Assembly (NCBI GenBank): GCA_905234815.1
Contig: CAJOIX010000002.1
Location: 43,074 to 107,073, forward strand
Direction of reading: 5' to 3'
DNA length: 64,000 nt
From: an uncultured Prevotella sp.
GTDB lineage: Bacteria > Bacteroidota > Bacteroidia > Bacteroidales > Bacteroidaceae
Part shown: positions 10,412-20,371 of the stretch, one piece after another
Layout: each line of letters opens with the position of its first letter
Numbering within the stretch: the stretch's first letter is position 1
Translations under genes and position numbers: made by a program
Notes under the pieces: generated by a model
Databases searched by the model: none
The model's input: only the letters and a program-made list of their open reading frames with translations
What the model was told of the DNA's origin: nothing

Positions 10412-11902
10412 CTATATTTGAGTCTGCTGCCGATAACGGTAAAAGATAAAAGTGATAGAAGAAATGATGATATAGCAAGCTACACATTCTATCAGATTTA
10501 ACTGAATAGACTCGATACTCGCGCACGGCAAATTAGATATTTTTTGTACGCAAAAAAGCATAGTTGCAGCGAATTTATTCACAAGCATAGTTGTAAAGAA
10601 ACGAGCATCAGTAACTATCCAGCAACAACAACTCAACAGCAAAAAATATGATAAAGGGATAATAATAATATTTGTGAGTAAAAAATAAACGGAGAAACGT
10701 TCGAAGTAAAACATGACCAACGGTGCTGTTAGAATTTGTGCAGCCAACGAAACTGACATCATACCGTAAGTCCAGTCAATAATTTTGATTTTTTTCACAG
10801 TTTTAGGGAGCAGATTGTAAAAGAACGGTTGGTAGATGAATATGCTCAAAACGGCTAAAAAAGAAAGTTGGAAACCTATATCCCAAAGAGCCAATGGATT
10901 TGCAACAAGAATTACTATTGCACAGAAAGATAATGTATTATAAGATAATGATTTACGTTGAATAACCCGAGCTATTTCAGCGACCGTTATCATTAAAGTT
11001 GCACGGATGATTGAGACAGGAAGCCCAACCAAAAATGCGAATGCCCATAACGATGCAATAATGATGGCTGCACTGACCATCCGGAGTCGCCTTTGGGGTA
11101 AAATCAGCACCAGAAAAAAATAGAGAATACCTAAGTGCAGCCCTGACAAGGCCAAAATATGCGAGGCACCTGCAATGGAAAACTCCTCACGAATTTCTTT
11201 CGACAATGCACTCCGTTCGCCCAGTGAAATTGCTGCAACCAAAGGTACAATTTGCTCGTCAAGCAAAAGGTGCATGTTATGAACAATACGCTGGCGTCGC
11301 TTCAGTAATTCAATCTTCAGCTTTGTCCATTTCGACAGATGACTATAATCTACTCGTGCTTTTTTCCATGCAGTGTCGTGAATGAATGTTTGACCAGAGA
11401 TACCTTGTGTGAGCAACCAAAGGGAATAATTGAAATTACTGTTACTTTGAACATTAAGCGGTTTTTCAAGGGTTGAACTAACAATGATACCGTCTCCTAC
11501 GGACAAACGTTGATAGCGGCATGTGATAGTATCCCGTAATATGGTGGCACGGACAGTTATGGGAGTGTTTTGAGATGTAATCAGCAGATTAAAGTGCACC
11601 ACTCTACCCCGTTCCGTTGGCTGAGAAAGCAACACTCCTTCGTAAACAATATCGTCAGAGGGAAATTTAGGCTGCAAACGAATAAGTTCTCTTTGTGTAA
11701 GCCACCCGCCTAAACAAAAGATTCCAATCAGTAGTGCTATCGATTGTACACTTATTCTCCGCCAAAGAAAATAAATAACTATGGATAAGACGATTGCCGC
11801 AAGCCAAATCCTCTCCCCTATCCAATTCATTGTGTAATAACCCACGATGATACCAAGAATGAATACGATGCATACTCGGACAAGAGGATTTAATTGCCAC
11901 AT
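10412..11902 (-). CDS. ComEC/Rec2-family competence protein, without metallo-beta-lactamase domain
   Basis: Polytopic; ISLGERSALSKEIREEFSIAGASHILALSGLHLGILY and SFLAVLSIFIYQP motifs. Confidence 0.88.
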   Translation of the reverse strand: MWQLNPLVRVCIVFILGIIVGYYTMNWIGERIWLAAIVLSIVIYFLWRRISVQSIALLIGIFCLGGWLTQRELIRLQPKFPSDDIVYEGVLLSQPTERGRVVHFNLLITSQNTPITVRATILRDTITCRYQRLSVGDGIIVSSTLEKPLNVQSNSNFNYSLWLLTQGISGQTFIHDTAWKKARVDYSHLSKWTKLKIELLKRRQRIVHNMHLLLDEQIVPLVAAISLGERSALSKEIREEFSIAGASHILALSGLHLGILYFFLVLILPQRRLRMVSAAIIIASLWAFAFLVGLPVSIIRATLMITVAEIARVIQRKSLSYNTLSFCAIVILVANPLALWDIGFQLSFLAVLSIFIYQPFFYNLLPKTVKKIKIIDWTYGMMSVSLAAQILTAPLVMFYFERFSVYFLLTNIIIIPLSYFLLLSCCCWIVTDARFFTTMLVNKFAATMLFCVQKISNLPCASIESIQLNLIECVACYIIISSITFIFYRYRQQTQI

Positions 11903-11939
11903 GGGGTAAGGTGTGTTAGCCTGAAGGTGTCAAGAGAGA

Positions 11940-13172
11940 CTAAAATGAATAGGAAAATCCCAACGAGGTGTATTCCTTCAACTGCCAGTATGTTTTACCA
12001 TCTTGGCGCGTTGCATTATCGTCAAAGCGTGGATATACGAAGATGTTGGCCGATATAAATCTGTTGAACTTAAAGGAAAATGTATTTTCCCATTCAAGTT
12101 CAGACCGTTTGTAGGTGGTATATCCATAGAGCCGTGTCTTCCAGGAGATATTGTCGGAGAATTTCCAAAGCAGTTCAATGGTCACCTGCGAACCTTTATC
12201 TAAAAGCGTATGCTTTCCTTCGTCCAAGCCATAGCGGGGTCCCAACTCCGTACGATTTACATATCGGAAATTGAAAGCCAATGGTGCCAAATGTACATTA
12301 CCCGTAAGTCGGCTCTTGAGAGCTTCTACTGAGTAATCCATACCCAAAGAGATATTTAAGTTCAAGGGCGACATGAAATCGGAATAAACATAAGCATCAT
12401 TATTCTTGTAACCGCGAGTAAACTGTGTATAGCCAATAAACTGGAGCGTATAATACCAACGTTTAGTTGCTTGCAATCCAAATTTTGAAGTCAATCGAAT
12501 AAGGTCCTCGGTGGTTTTGAATTGATGTAAGGAATCTGTACGTGAGGTCTGGAATCCAAGTTTCAGCTCCAGGGTATTATCCCATTTTACTTTTTGCTTA
12601 TTGTTATAATTGGCAGAGAAAGTGGCTGATCCTACCATAGAATAACTCGATTCGCCCCCCTTATACCAGTTGGATGATATGTAGTTTTGCAGGAATTGCA
12701 AGTAGTAATCACCGCCATAAGTCCAAAAGTTTGGTTTTTTTATCTCTACAACCGGCATCACTGCGATGGGTTCAGACGGTAATCCGGGCGCATCTGTCAG
12801 GTTATCCATCTCTTTTTTAACTACAGATGGTTCTTCTTCTGGCAGTACAGGCGAAAGGATTTTTTCAGCAGGCACAAAACGAAAGACATGTTCGGGATGA
12901 TTCAGAAAGAATTCTACCATTTGCCGACTGTGGTCTTGCATCATATCAGACGATGCCGATAGTGAAAAGAATTTTTCCAAGTCGCTACCCCTCATGATTG
13001 GCAATAATGAGTTGATTGTCCAAGGCGACTGATTTCGCCCAATTAGCGACGGTCTAATAGCAGATAAAGAATCGGAATATTGCTGGATTCTTATGCTTAT
13101 AGAATCTTGTGCATGTACCGAATAAGGGCAAATCAATGCTATAATAAATAATGTCCTAACTATAATTCTCAT
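11940..13172 (-). CDS. DUF3078-domain protein
   Basis: Signal peptide; FWTYGGDYYLQFLQNYISSNWYKGGESSYSMVGSATFSANYNN motif typical of DUF3078. Confidence 0.75.
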   Translation of the reverse strand: MRIIVRTLFIIALICPYSVHAQDSISIRIQQYSDSLSAIRPSLIGRNQSPWTINSLLPIMRGSDLEKFFSLSASSDMMQDHSRQMVEFFLNHPEHVFRFVPAEKILSPVLPEEEPSVVKKEMDNLTDAPGLPSEPIAVMPVVEIKKPNFWTYGGDYYLQFLQNYISSNWYKGGESSYSMVGSATFSANYNNKQKVKWDNTLELKLGFQTSRTDSLHQFKTTEDLIRLTSKFGLQATKRWYYTLQFIGYTQFTRGYKNNDAYVYSDFMSPLNLNISLGMDYSVEALKSRLTGNVHLAPLAFNFRYVNRTELGPRYGLDEGKHTLLDKGSQVTIELLWKFSDNISWKTRLYGYTTYKRSELEWENTFSFKFNRFISANIFVYPRFDDNATRQDGKTYWQLKEYTSLGFSYSF

Positions 13173-13205
13173 CTCGTTTCTTTGCTTTTATCCTGAATGT
13201 ATTGT

Positions 13206-14234
13206 TTAAATACTCAATTTCCGTTGCAGCGACTTGCTTACAGCTAATACATGACGACCTTGTTTTTGCAAATCATTGCGCATGGCATGAACTTCGTTCA
13301 AGAATACTGATGCTGCTGTTTGCAGAGCGTTCGGGCGCCGCAACCGTTTATTGGCTTTACCATTGACGATTACGCGTATGCCTTTATTAACAACTTCCAC
13401 CACAATATCACGTCCTGCCCAGACTGGATCACCATCATAATGAATCACGCCTTCAGTGCTGCGATGCACCACAAGCCGCTTGGTTCTAAATGTATGTATA
13501 AAGGAACTTTTGTCCAAAGTTTTGTTAAACATTTCGATGCTAATCTGTGGAGCATCAATGAGTTTAAACGGTTCCATCACAATCACATCAAGCAGTCCGT
13601 CGCTCATAGAAGCCTGCGGGGCAATATAAGCGTTGTTTCCATATTGCGAGGCGTTGGCACAGGAAACCAAGAAGGCCTTATAGCGCTGTGTGCCACTCGC
13701 ATCTGTAATTTCGTAAGTCTCTGGTTGATAGCGTAATCCTTCTTTGAGGATTTGTTCCAGATAAGTCACAGGACCGCGCTTACCTGCCTCTGAAAATTTC
13801 TGACTTACGAAAGCATCAAAACCCATGCCGCAAGTACAGAAGAATGGATGTCCATCAATAAGTCCATAGTCAAGTTCGTGCACTTCGAAAGCATTGATGA
13901 CATCTAAAGCTTTCTTGACAGAAAGAGGTAAAAAAAGATGGCGTGCCAATCCGTTTCCAGAACCGCATGGTACTATTCCCAATGCTGTTTGCGTACCAAT
14001 AAGTCCTCGTGCAGTTTCATTTACAGTTCCATCACCTCCTACTGCCACAACAGCGTCCACGCCGTTACGAGCAGCCATTGTTGCCAAATCGGACGCATGC
14101 CCAGCATGAGTGGTAAAAGTAATATCGAATTCGAACTTCTCGACATCGACAGATTTCTCCAACAATGGCATAAGAGCCTGTTTGTCGGATGTACCAGAAT
14201 GGGGATTGACTATAAACAGTAACTTCTTTTTCAT
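13206..14234 (-). CDS. Diacylglycerol/sphingosine kinase family (YegS/BmrU-like lipid kinase)
   Basis: IVNPHSGT, VAVGGDGTVNE, GIVPCGSGNGLARHL motifs. Confidence 0.9.
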   Translation of the reverse strand: MKKKLLFIVNPHSGTSDKQALMPLLEKSVDVEKFEFDITFTTHAGHASDLATMAARNGVDAVVAVGGDGTVNETARGLIGTQTALGIVPCGSGNGLARHLFLPLSVKKALDVINAFEVHELDYGLIDGHPFFCTCGMGFDAFVSQKFSEAGKRGPVTYLEQILKEGLRYQPETYEITDASGTQRYKAFLVSCANASQYGNNAYIAPQASMSDGLLDVIVMEPFKLIDAPQISIEMFNKTLDKSSFIHTFRTKRLVVHRSTEGVIHYDGDPVWAGRDIVVEVVNKGIRVIVNGKANKRLRRPNALQTAASVFLNEVHAMRNDLQKQGRHVLAVSKSLQRKLSI

Positions 14235-14346
14235 TACCTCACCAATCGTCCTGTATATTTACACATAGTCCCTCTGCTGATACTGGTTCGGAAGAATCAA
14301 GTCTGAGCAGAGGGATTTAGCGTTATAATTCAAACTTCAAATGCAA

Positions 14347-14733
14347 TTAGAAAGGCAGATCATCGGCCTGTTCTTCTGCTGGCGCTGCATCTTGAGGTGG
14401 GAAGGGAGCCTGCTCAGGAGCGGCCTGTGTAGGAGCTGCGGCGGCAGCTGGTTGTGCGGCGTTCAAATCAACCTGACGCACATCAAAGGCACGGATATCT
14501 GTGTACCAACGACCTTGATATTCTCGAGCATCAATATCAAAGGACACATTCACAACCTGGCCTAACTGTATATTAAAACGGGCAAGACGATCAGAACCAA
14601 ACACGCGAAAAACCATCTTGCGGGGATAAGCATCCAGTGTCTCAATAACGAAATCCTGTGCTTCCCATTCGCCACGGGCTGATACACCACTACGTTTTTC
14701 CAATGCAGCAATAACTTTTCCTTGTAATTCCAT
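14347..14733 (-). CDS. DUF3127-domain protein
   Basis: MELQGKVIAAL...WEAQDFVIET...YPRKMVFRVFG...GQVVNVSFDIDAREYQGRWYTDIRAF; acidic C-terminal tail DDLPF resembling SSB-type tails. Confidence 0.8.
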   Translation of the reverse strand: MELQGKVIAALEKRSGVSARGEWEAQDFVIETLDAYPRKMVFRVFGSDRLARFNIQLGQVVNVSFDIDAREYQGRWYTDIRAFDVRQVDLNAAQPAAAAAPTQAAPEQAPFPPQDAAPAEEQADDLPF

Positions 14734-14896
14734 TTTTTGAAATCTCTAAAGATTGAACATTTTCTTTTCGTCTGCGAAATTAGTAAAAACTTCAAAATTG
14801 CTAAAGTTTTCATCCTTTTTTTTGTTGTATCTCGAGAAATTTGTACTTTTGTAGCATTGAAAAATAATCGAAAAAATACAATAAAAACAATCAACA

Positions 14897-16021
14897 ATGA
14901 GATTTACAGTATCCAGTACTGCTTTGAGCAGTAAATTACAGGCACTCTCTAAGGTCATCAACAGCAAAAATTCTATGCCCATTTTGGAGTGTTTCCTTTT
15001 CGAAATCAACGGTCAGCAGCTTTCGATGACAGCCAGCGATGGTGAGAATGTGATGAAAAGCACAATTGCTCTTGACGCTGCCGATGCTGATGCACGCTTT
15101 GCTGTGCCCAGTGCAACTGTACTTGAAGCCATGCGCGAACTTCCAGAGCAGCCGTTGCAGTTTGATGTTGATTTAAACAGCAAGAATATCATCATCCATT
15201 ACCAAAATGGTGTATATAATTTCACTGCCCAAAACGCAGACGAATATCCCCTTGTGCAACCTATTTCTGGAGATTCCCGCACCATTAATCTCTCCTGTGA
15301 ATTACTGAGCGAGAACCTCAACCGCACACTATTCGCAACTGGTCAGGATGAATTACGCCCGGTGATGAATGGTGTATATTTTGACTTGACCTCTGAAGGT
15401 CTGGCCATCGTAGCCAGCGATGGTCACAAACTGGTTCGCAACATTAATTTCAACATTAAGACCGACCAGCCCGCTGCCTTCATTCTTCCTAAGAAACCCG
15501 CTACTCTACTCAAGAATATTCTGGGAAAAGAGGCTGGCGATGTAACCATTCAGTTCAACGAACGGAATGTAGAAATAACCTTCACTGATACAGTTCTGAA
15601 CAGCCGACTCATCGAAGGTCGCTATCCCAACTATAATTCAGTGATTCCGAAAAACAATCCCAACCGCCTGACCATTGATCGTAAGGTATTCATCAGCGCT
15701 CTACGCCGTGTACTACCATTCGCCAGTGAAAGTTCTCAGCAGATACGTCTGACGTTAGAAATGGGATTGATGAAATTATCTTCACAAGACATCGACTTTT
15801 CAACCAGCGCAGAAGAGAAACTTACCTGCGACTATACAGGACAGAACATGAGTATTGGCTTCAAGGGAAGCTCACTCACAGAAATTCTCACCAATCTCGA
15901 TTGCGAAAACGTTGATTTGCTACTGGCTGATCCAAGTCGTGCTGGCATCATCGTTCCTTCTCAGCAAAAGGAAGGTGAAGATGTGCTGATGCTCATCATG
16001 CCAATGTTGCTCAACGACTAA
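14897..16021 (+). CDS. dnaN: DNA polymerase III beta subunit (sliding clamp)
   Basis: MRFTVSSTALSSKLQALSKVINSKNSMPILECFLF, C-terminal MLIMPMLL. Confidence 0.95.
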   Translation: MRFTVSSTALSSKLQALSKVINSKNSMPILECFLFEINGQQLSMTASDGENVMKSTIALDAADADARFAVPSATVLEAMRELPEQPLQFDVDLNSKNIIIHYQNGVYNFTAQNADEYPLVQPISGDSRTINLSCELLSENLNRTLFATGQDELRPVMNGVYFDLTSEGLAIVASDGHKLVRNINFNIKTDQPAAFILPKKPATLLKNILGKEAGDVTIQFNERNVEITFTDTVLNSRLIEGRYPNYNSVIPKNNPNRLTIDRKVFISALRRVLPFASESSQQIRLTLEMGLMKLSSQDIDFSTSAEEKLTCDYTGQNMSIGFKGSSLTEILTNLDCENVDLLLADPSRAGIIVPSQQKEGEDVLMLIMPMLLND

Positions 16022-16044
16022 TAATAATCATTGTAAACACAATA

Positions 16045-16084
16045 AAGCCCTCGTAGTTTTTTGCAAGAAAAGCTACGGGGCTTA
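16045..16084 (+). terminator. Intrinsic terminator downstream of dnaN
   Basis: Stem AAGCCCtCGTAG ... CTACGGGGCTT followed by ATTTTC. Confidence 0.75.
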
Positions 16085-16092
16085 TTTTCAAT

Positions 16093-16992
16093 ATGAAAAA
16101 GCTCCTTACACTGATATTACTATTTCTAACGCTCGGTGCAAATGCACAGGAGCTACAGGCTCGTGTGACCATCAACCACAGCCAGATTCAAGGCACAGAC
16201 GTCTCTATTTTCGATAATCTGCAAGAGACGCTGGAACAGTTTCTCAATGATCAGCAATGGACCAATCTCCAGTTTCGACAGAACGAACGCATCAATTGTT
16301 CGTTCAATATCACTGTGACCAAATACGATCAGAGCAACAATTTGTTCACGTGTAAGGCGCTTATACAAGCCAATCGCCCAGTTTACAATGCCGCATACAC
16401 CACCGCAATCTACAACAACACTGATAACGATTTCAATTTTGAATTCACACAGTTCCAGCAGTTGGCCTTCAACGAAGAAACTGTAGATAATCAACTCACT
16501 GCCCTACTGGCCTATTATGCTTATCTTATCATTGGACTTGATTTGGAAACCTTTGCACCAATGGGTGGGGAAGAATGCTTATTGCGATGCTACAACATTG
16601 CCAACAATGCACAAAGTCTGAACTTCACTGGGTGGAAATCGTTCGATGACAACAGAAATCGGTATGCCATTATTAACGATTATCTCGATACTGGCATGGA
16701 ACCCTTTCGTCGTCTTCAATATAACTACTACCGATTGGGACTTGATGAAATGGCGAATAATGTTGAACGCGGACGAACCAATATCTCTACTACATTGGAA
16801 GAAGACTTGAAACAATGTCACGAAAATCGTCCTTTGTCGCTTCTGCCGCAAATATGGACAGACTATAAACGTGATGAACTGGCCAATATCTATAAAGGCA
16901 AAGGCACACAGAAAGAAAAAGAAACAGTCTACGAAATACTCTTTTCCATCAATGCCAGTCAAAGCAACGCATGGGATCAAATAAAACAATGA
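16093..16992 (+). CDS. DUF4835-family secreted protein
   Basis: Signal peptide; ELQARVTINHSQIQGTDVSIFDNLQETLEQFLNDQQWT; position before recN typical in Bacteroidetes. Confidence 0.82.
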   Translation: MKKLLTLILLFLTLGANAQELQARVTINHSQIQGTDVSIFDNLQETLEQFLNDQQWTNLQFRQNERINCSFNITVTKYDQSNNLFTCKALIQANRPVYNAAYTTAIYNNTDNDFNFEFTQFQQLAFNEETVDNQLTALLAYYAYLIIGLDLETFAPMGGEECLLRCYNIANNAQSLNFTGWKSFDDNRNRYAIINDYLDTGMEPFRRLQYNYYRLGLDEMANNVERGRTNISTTLEEDLKQCHENRPLSLLPQIWTDYKRDELANIYKGKGTQKEKETVYEILFSINASQSNAWDQIKQ

Positions 16993-16996
16993 ACCA

Positions 16997-18655
16997 ATGC
17001 TGACCGAACTAACCATACAAAATTATACCATTATTGACAGTTTGAATGTAAACTTTCATAATGGCTTTTCCGTTATCACCGGCGAAACCGGAGCCGGCAA
17101 GAGTATTATTTTAGGTGCTATCGGCTTACTTACTGGCAACAGAGCTGATCCTAAAACACTCCGCAATCCTGAGAAGAAATGCATTGTGGAGGCGATTTTT
17201 GACATCCGCCAGAATCCGCTTCTCGATTTTTTTCAAACAAATGAGATAGATACAGATGGCGAAGAATGTATCCTCCGTCGTGAAATTCTCCCAAGTGGCA
17301 AGTCGCGTTCATTCATCAACGATACTCCCGTAGGACTTTCCCAGATGAAGGAGCTTACGGCACACCTTATCGACATTCATTCGCAACATCAAAACTTACT
17401 TCTTGAAACGGAAGATTTTCAGCTCAGTGTGCTCGACACCGTGGCCAACAATCAAGAATTGCTTGTACGTTACCGCACTGCTTATGCCAACATGAAACAA
17501 GCAGAGCAACAATTAAACGCAGCAAAACAAGAGATTGAGGCAACACGCGAACAGGAAGATTTTTTACGTTTCCAATTTAACGAACTCTCCAATGCACATC
17601 TGCAAGAAGGTGAAGAAGATGACTTGATTGAATCAATAAATACGCTCAGCCACTCTGAAGAAATTAAGGAAGGGCTCTATCATGCATCGCAATTACTTTC
17701 TTCCGAACAAGGAGTTGTCAGCCAACTGAAGCAAATCGATGTCCATCTTAATCGAGTTTCATCCGTTTATCCAGCCTTATCTGAATTGCCCGAGCGTATC
17801 AATTCTTTACTCATTGAAAGTAAAGATATTTCATCAGAGGTGTCGGCGCATTTAGAAAAGATTGATTTCGACCCTGCTGAACTCGACAAGATGCAAATCC
17901 GCCTGGATCAGTTACAATCACTCAAGCAAAAATATAAAGTCGATACAATCGGTGAACTTATCACCCAACTTTCAACGCTTAACACTCAGCTATCAGCACT
18001 TACCGACAGCTCGGCACATTTAGAAGACCTTGAGTCTGCTGTCGCAGATAGTAAAAAGGAATGCTTGACGATTGCATCCAACTTGACGAAATTACGCCAA
18101 GACGCTGCCCGCATGGTGGAAGAAAGAATGAAGAAAGACCTACAAGCCTTAGGTATGCCTAAAGTGCAATTCCAGGTTCAGCTCTCCCCCATCCTCTCAG
18201 GTCTGTCGTCTAAGGGTTCAGATGCTGTTGAGTATCTCTTCAGTGCTAACACCACACCCCTGCTCCCCATCAGTCAAATCGCATCGGGCGGCGAAATAGC
18301 TCGAGTGATGCTCTGCTTGAAAGCGCTTCTGAGTGAAACACATGGTCAACCTACCATCATCTTTGATGAGATAGACACGGGTGTCAGTGGTGCCATTGCC
18401 GAACGCATGGCATTCATCATGGACAACATGGGCAAGGCAGGACGCCAAGTCATCTCCATCACACACCTGCCTCAAATTGCCGCCAGAGGTCTTCATCACT
18501 ACCGTGTAGAAAAGCACGATACCGCTGATGGAACAAATAGTAACATGAAAGAATTAAACAAAGAAGAACGCATTCACGAACTCGCTCAAATGCTCAGTGG
18601 AGTGAACATCACTGAAGCTGCCACTTTGCAAGCCCAAGAACTTCTCAAAAATTAA
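16997..18655 (+). CDS. recN: DNA repair protein RecN
   Basis: MLTELTIQNYTIIDSL, Walker A GETGAGKS, SGGEIARVMLCLK, IIFDEIDTGVSG. Confidence 0.95.
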   Translation: MLTELTIQNYTIIDSLNVNFHNGFSVITGETGAGKSIILGAIGLLTGNRADPKTLRNPEKKCIVEAIFDIRQNPLLDFFQTNEIDTDGEECILRREILPSGKSRSFINDTPVGLSQMKELTAHLIDIHSQHQNLLLETEDFQLSVLDTVANNQELLVRYRTAYANMKQAEQQLNAAKQEIEATREQEDFLRFQFNELSNAHLQEGEEDDLIESINTLSHSEEIKEGLYHASQLLSSEQGVVSQLKQIDVHLNRVSSVYPALSELPERINSLLIESKDISSEVSAHLEKIDFDPAELDKMQIRLDQLQSLKQKYKVDTIGELITQLSTLNTQLSALTDSSAHLEDLESAVADSKKECLTIASNLTKLRQDAARMVEERMKKDLQALGMPKVQFQVQLSPILSGLSSKGSDAVEYLFSANTTPLLPISQIASGGEIARVMLCLKALLSETHGQPTIIFDEIDTGVSGAIAERMAFIMDNMGKAGRQVISITHLPQIAARGLHHYRVEKHDTADGTNSNMKELNKEERIHELAQMLSGVNITEAATLQAQELLKN

Positions 18656-18676
18656 TTAGATTAAAATACCCGAAAG

Positions 18677-20371
18677 ATGAAAAAAATACTCCTGCTGACA
18701 TTATTTATCACCTTTTCGCTACTCTCTTTTGCCCAACCTGCACCAATAAAAAAAGCGGCAAAAGCCGTTTATCGACTAACCACTTATAACCAGCAAGGTG
18801 ATATCCTGACTACAACCTATGCCATTGCGCTCTCGTCTCAAGGTGAATGTGCTGCACAGTGGACGCCTTTTGTCGGTGCTGCACGTGCTACTCTTGAAGA
18901 CAAAACAGGTAAAATCTATCCTGTTGAAACCATTTTAGGAGCTAACGAACTCTACAATGTCTGCCGCTTTAAGGCAGAAGGACCCTTAACCGCACTATCG
19001 CTTGCATCTAAACCCGTAACCTCGGGAAACAAAGTGTGGGCATCTCTACCCAATAAATTCGGAAAAACGGAAGAAACATCTATAAATAAAGTAGAAATAT
19101 TCAACGAGAAATACAATTATTATACCTTATCAAATCCCTTCGCAATCCCGTCTTCTTTTAGTGGACTGGCTCTAACTAATGCCGCAGGACAGGCTATAGG
19201 ACTCATACAAGTATCTGCACAAGGTGAAGCTTCGGCTATTGATTTGTCATTCATCCGTACGTTACAAATCACCGATGCACTGGCCATCAATGATCCCACA
19301 TTGCTCACCACACACATTCGTTTGGCTCTTCCACAAAATAAAGAACAGGCCCTCACGCTTCTTGTCTTGATGGGACAACGTTCTGATTCGCTCACACGAG
19401 TGAATTATATCCACGATTTTATCCGTCAGTTCCCTTCCGAAATTGATGGCTATCAGGCTCTGGCTGAAGAAGAATTGCGTGCCAAACATTATGGTGAAGC
19501 CCATAGCCAGCTTCAATATGCTATTAATAAATGCGACAAGAAGGATGAAGCGCATGCCGCATGGGCCAAGCTCATCTATCAGAAAAACATATGGTTTCCA
19601 CAAGATGTTGCTGATGAATTCACCATCAGCAATGGTCTCCAAGCCATTCGCACAGCATATAAGCTCCAGCCCCTACCAGCATACAAGCATCAGGAAGCGC
19701 AATTGCTTTTCCTGCAAAACCAATATGCAGAAGCTCTTGATATTTTTCTCTCGCTAACCAAGACAAACATTCGTAGTGGAGAAATCTTTTTTGAAGCCTC
19801 GGCTTGTAAAGAGGCATTAAAAGCACCTACTGAAGAAGTAATCTGCCTACTTGATTCTGCTGTCAACGTACATCTTGCTACCGAGCCACAACTGGCAGCA
19901 CCTTATGTACTTTCGCGAGCTGACGCATGGAATCGTGCAGCTAACTACCGAAAGGCTGTCAGCGATTACAACCTCTACGACAGCATCAACGGCGGACGTC
20001 CCATTTCACCTGAATTCTACTATGTTCGCTCGAAGTGTGAATTGCAAATCCGACAATTCCAACAAGCACTCACTGATTTAAACCGGGCATTGTTGCTCGA
20101 TAGCCGCAACTCGCTTCTCTGGGCCGAAAAAGCTGCACTGCATTTACGTTTCAAGCAATACGAAGATGCCATTCGGGCTTCAGAATTTTGCTTAAAATTT
20201 GATGAACAAAATACCGATGCAATGATTGTGGCAGGAATAGCCTTAGATGCTCAAAGTAAAGACAAGGCGCGTAGCAAGTCTGAAGCCAGTGAGAACAAAC
20301 AGAAATCAATTGCCTTTTTTGATCGTGCCAAGGCTCTTGGCGACAATCGCGGCGACGCATACAGGAAATGA
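18677..20371 (+). CDS. Secreted protein with degenerate trypsin/HtrA-like domain plus TPR repeats
   Basis: Signal peptide; S1C-like fold pattern QWTPFVGAARATLEDKTGKIYPVETILGANELYNVCRFK and FSGLALTNAAGQAIGLIQ; C-terminal TPRs. Confidence 0.7.
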   Translation: MKKILLLTLFITFSLLSFAQPAPIKKAAKAVYRLTTYNQQGDILTTTYAIALSSQGECAAQWTPFVGAARATLEDKTGKIYPVETILGANELYNVCRFKAEGPLTALSLASKPVTSGNKVWASLPNKFGKTEETSINKVEIFNEKYNYYTLSNPFAIPSSFSGLALTNAAGQAIGLIQVSAQGEASAIDLSFIRTLQITDALAINDPTLLTTHIRLALPQNKEQALTLLVLMGQRSDSLTRVNYIHDFIRQFPSEIDGYQALAEEELRAKHYGEAHSQLQYAINKCDKKDEAHAAWAKLIYQKNIWFPQDVADEFTISNGLQAIRTAYKLQPLPAYKHQEAQLLFLQNQYAEALDIFLSLTKTNIRSGEIFFEASACKEALKAPTEEVICLLDSAVNVHLATEPQLAAPYVLSRADAWNRAANYRKAVSDYNLYDSINGGRPISPEFYYVRSKCELQIRQFQQALTDLNRALLLDSRNSLLWAEKAALHLRFKQYEDAIRASEFCLKFDEQNTDAMIVAGIALDAQSKDKARSKSEASENKQKSIAFFDRAKALGDNRGDAYRK

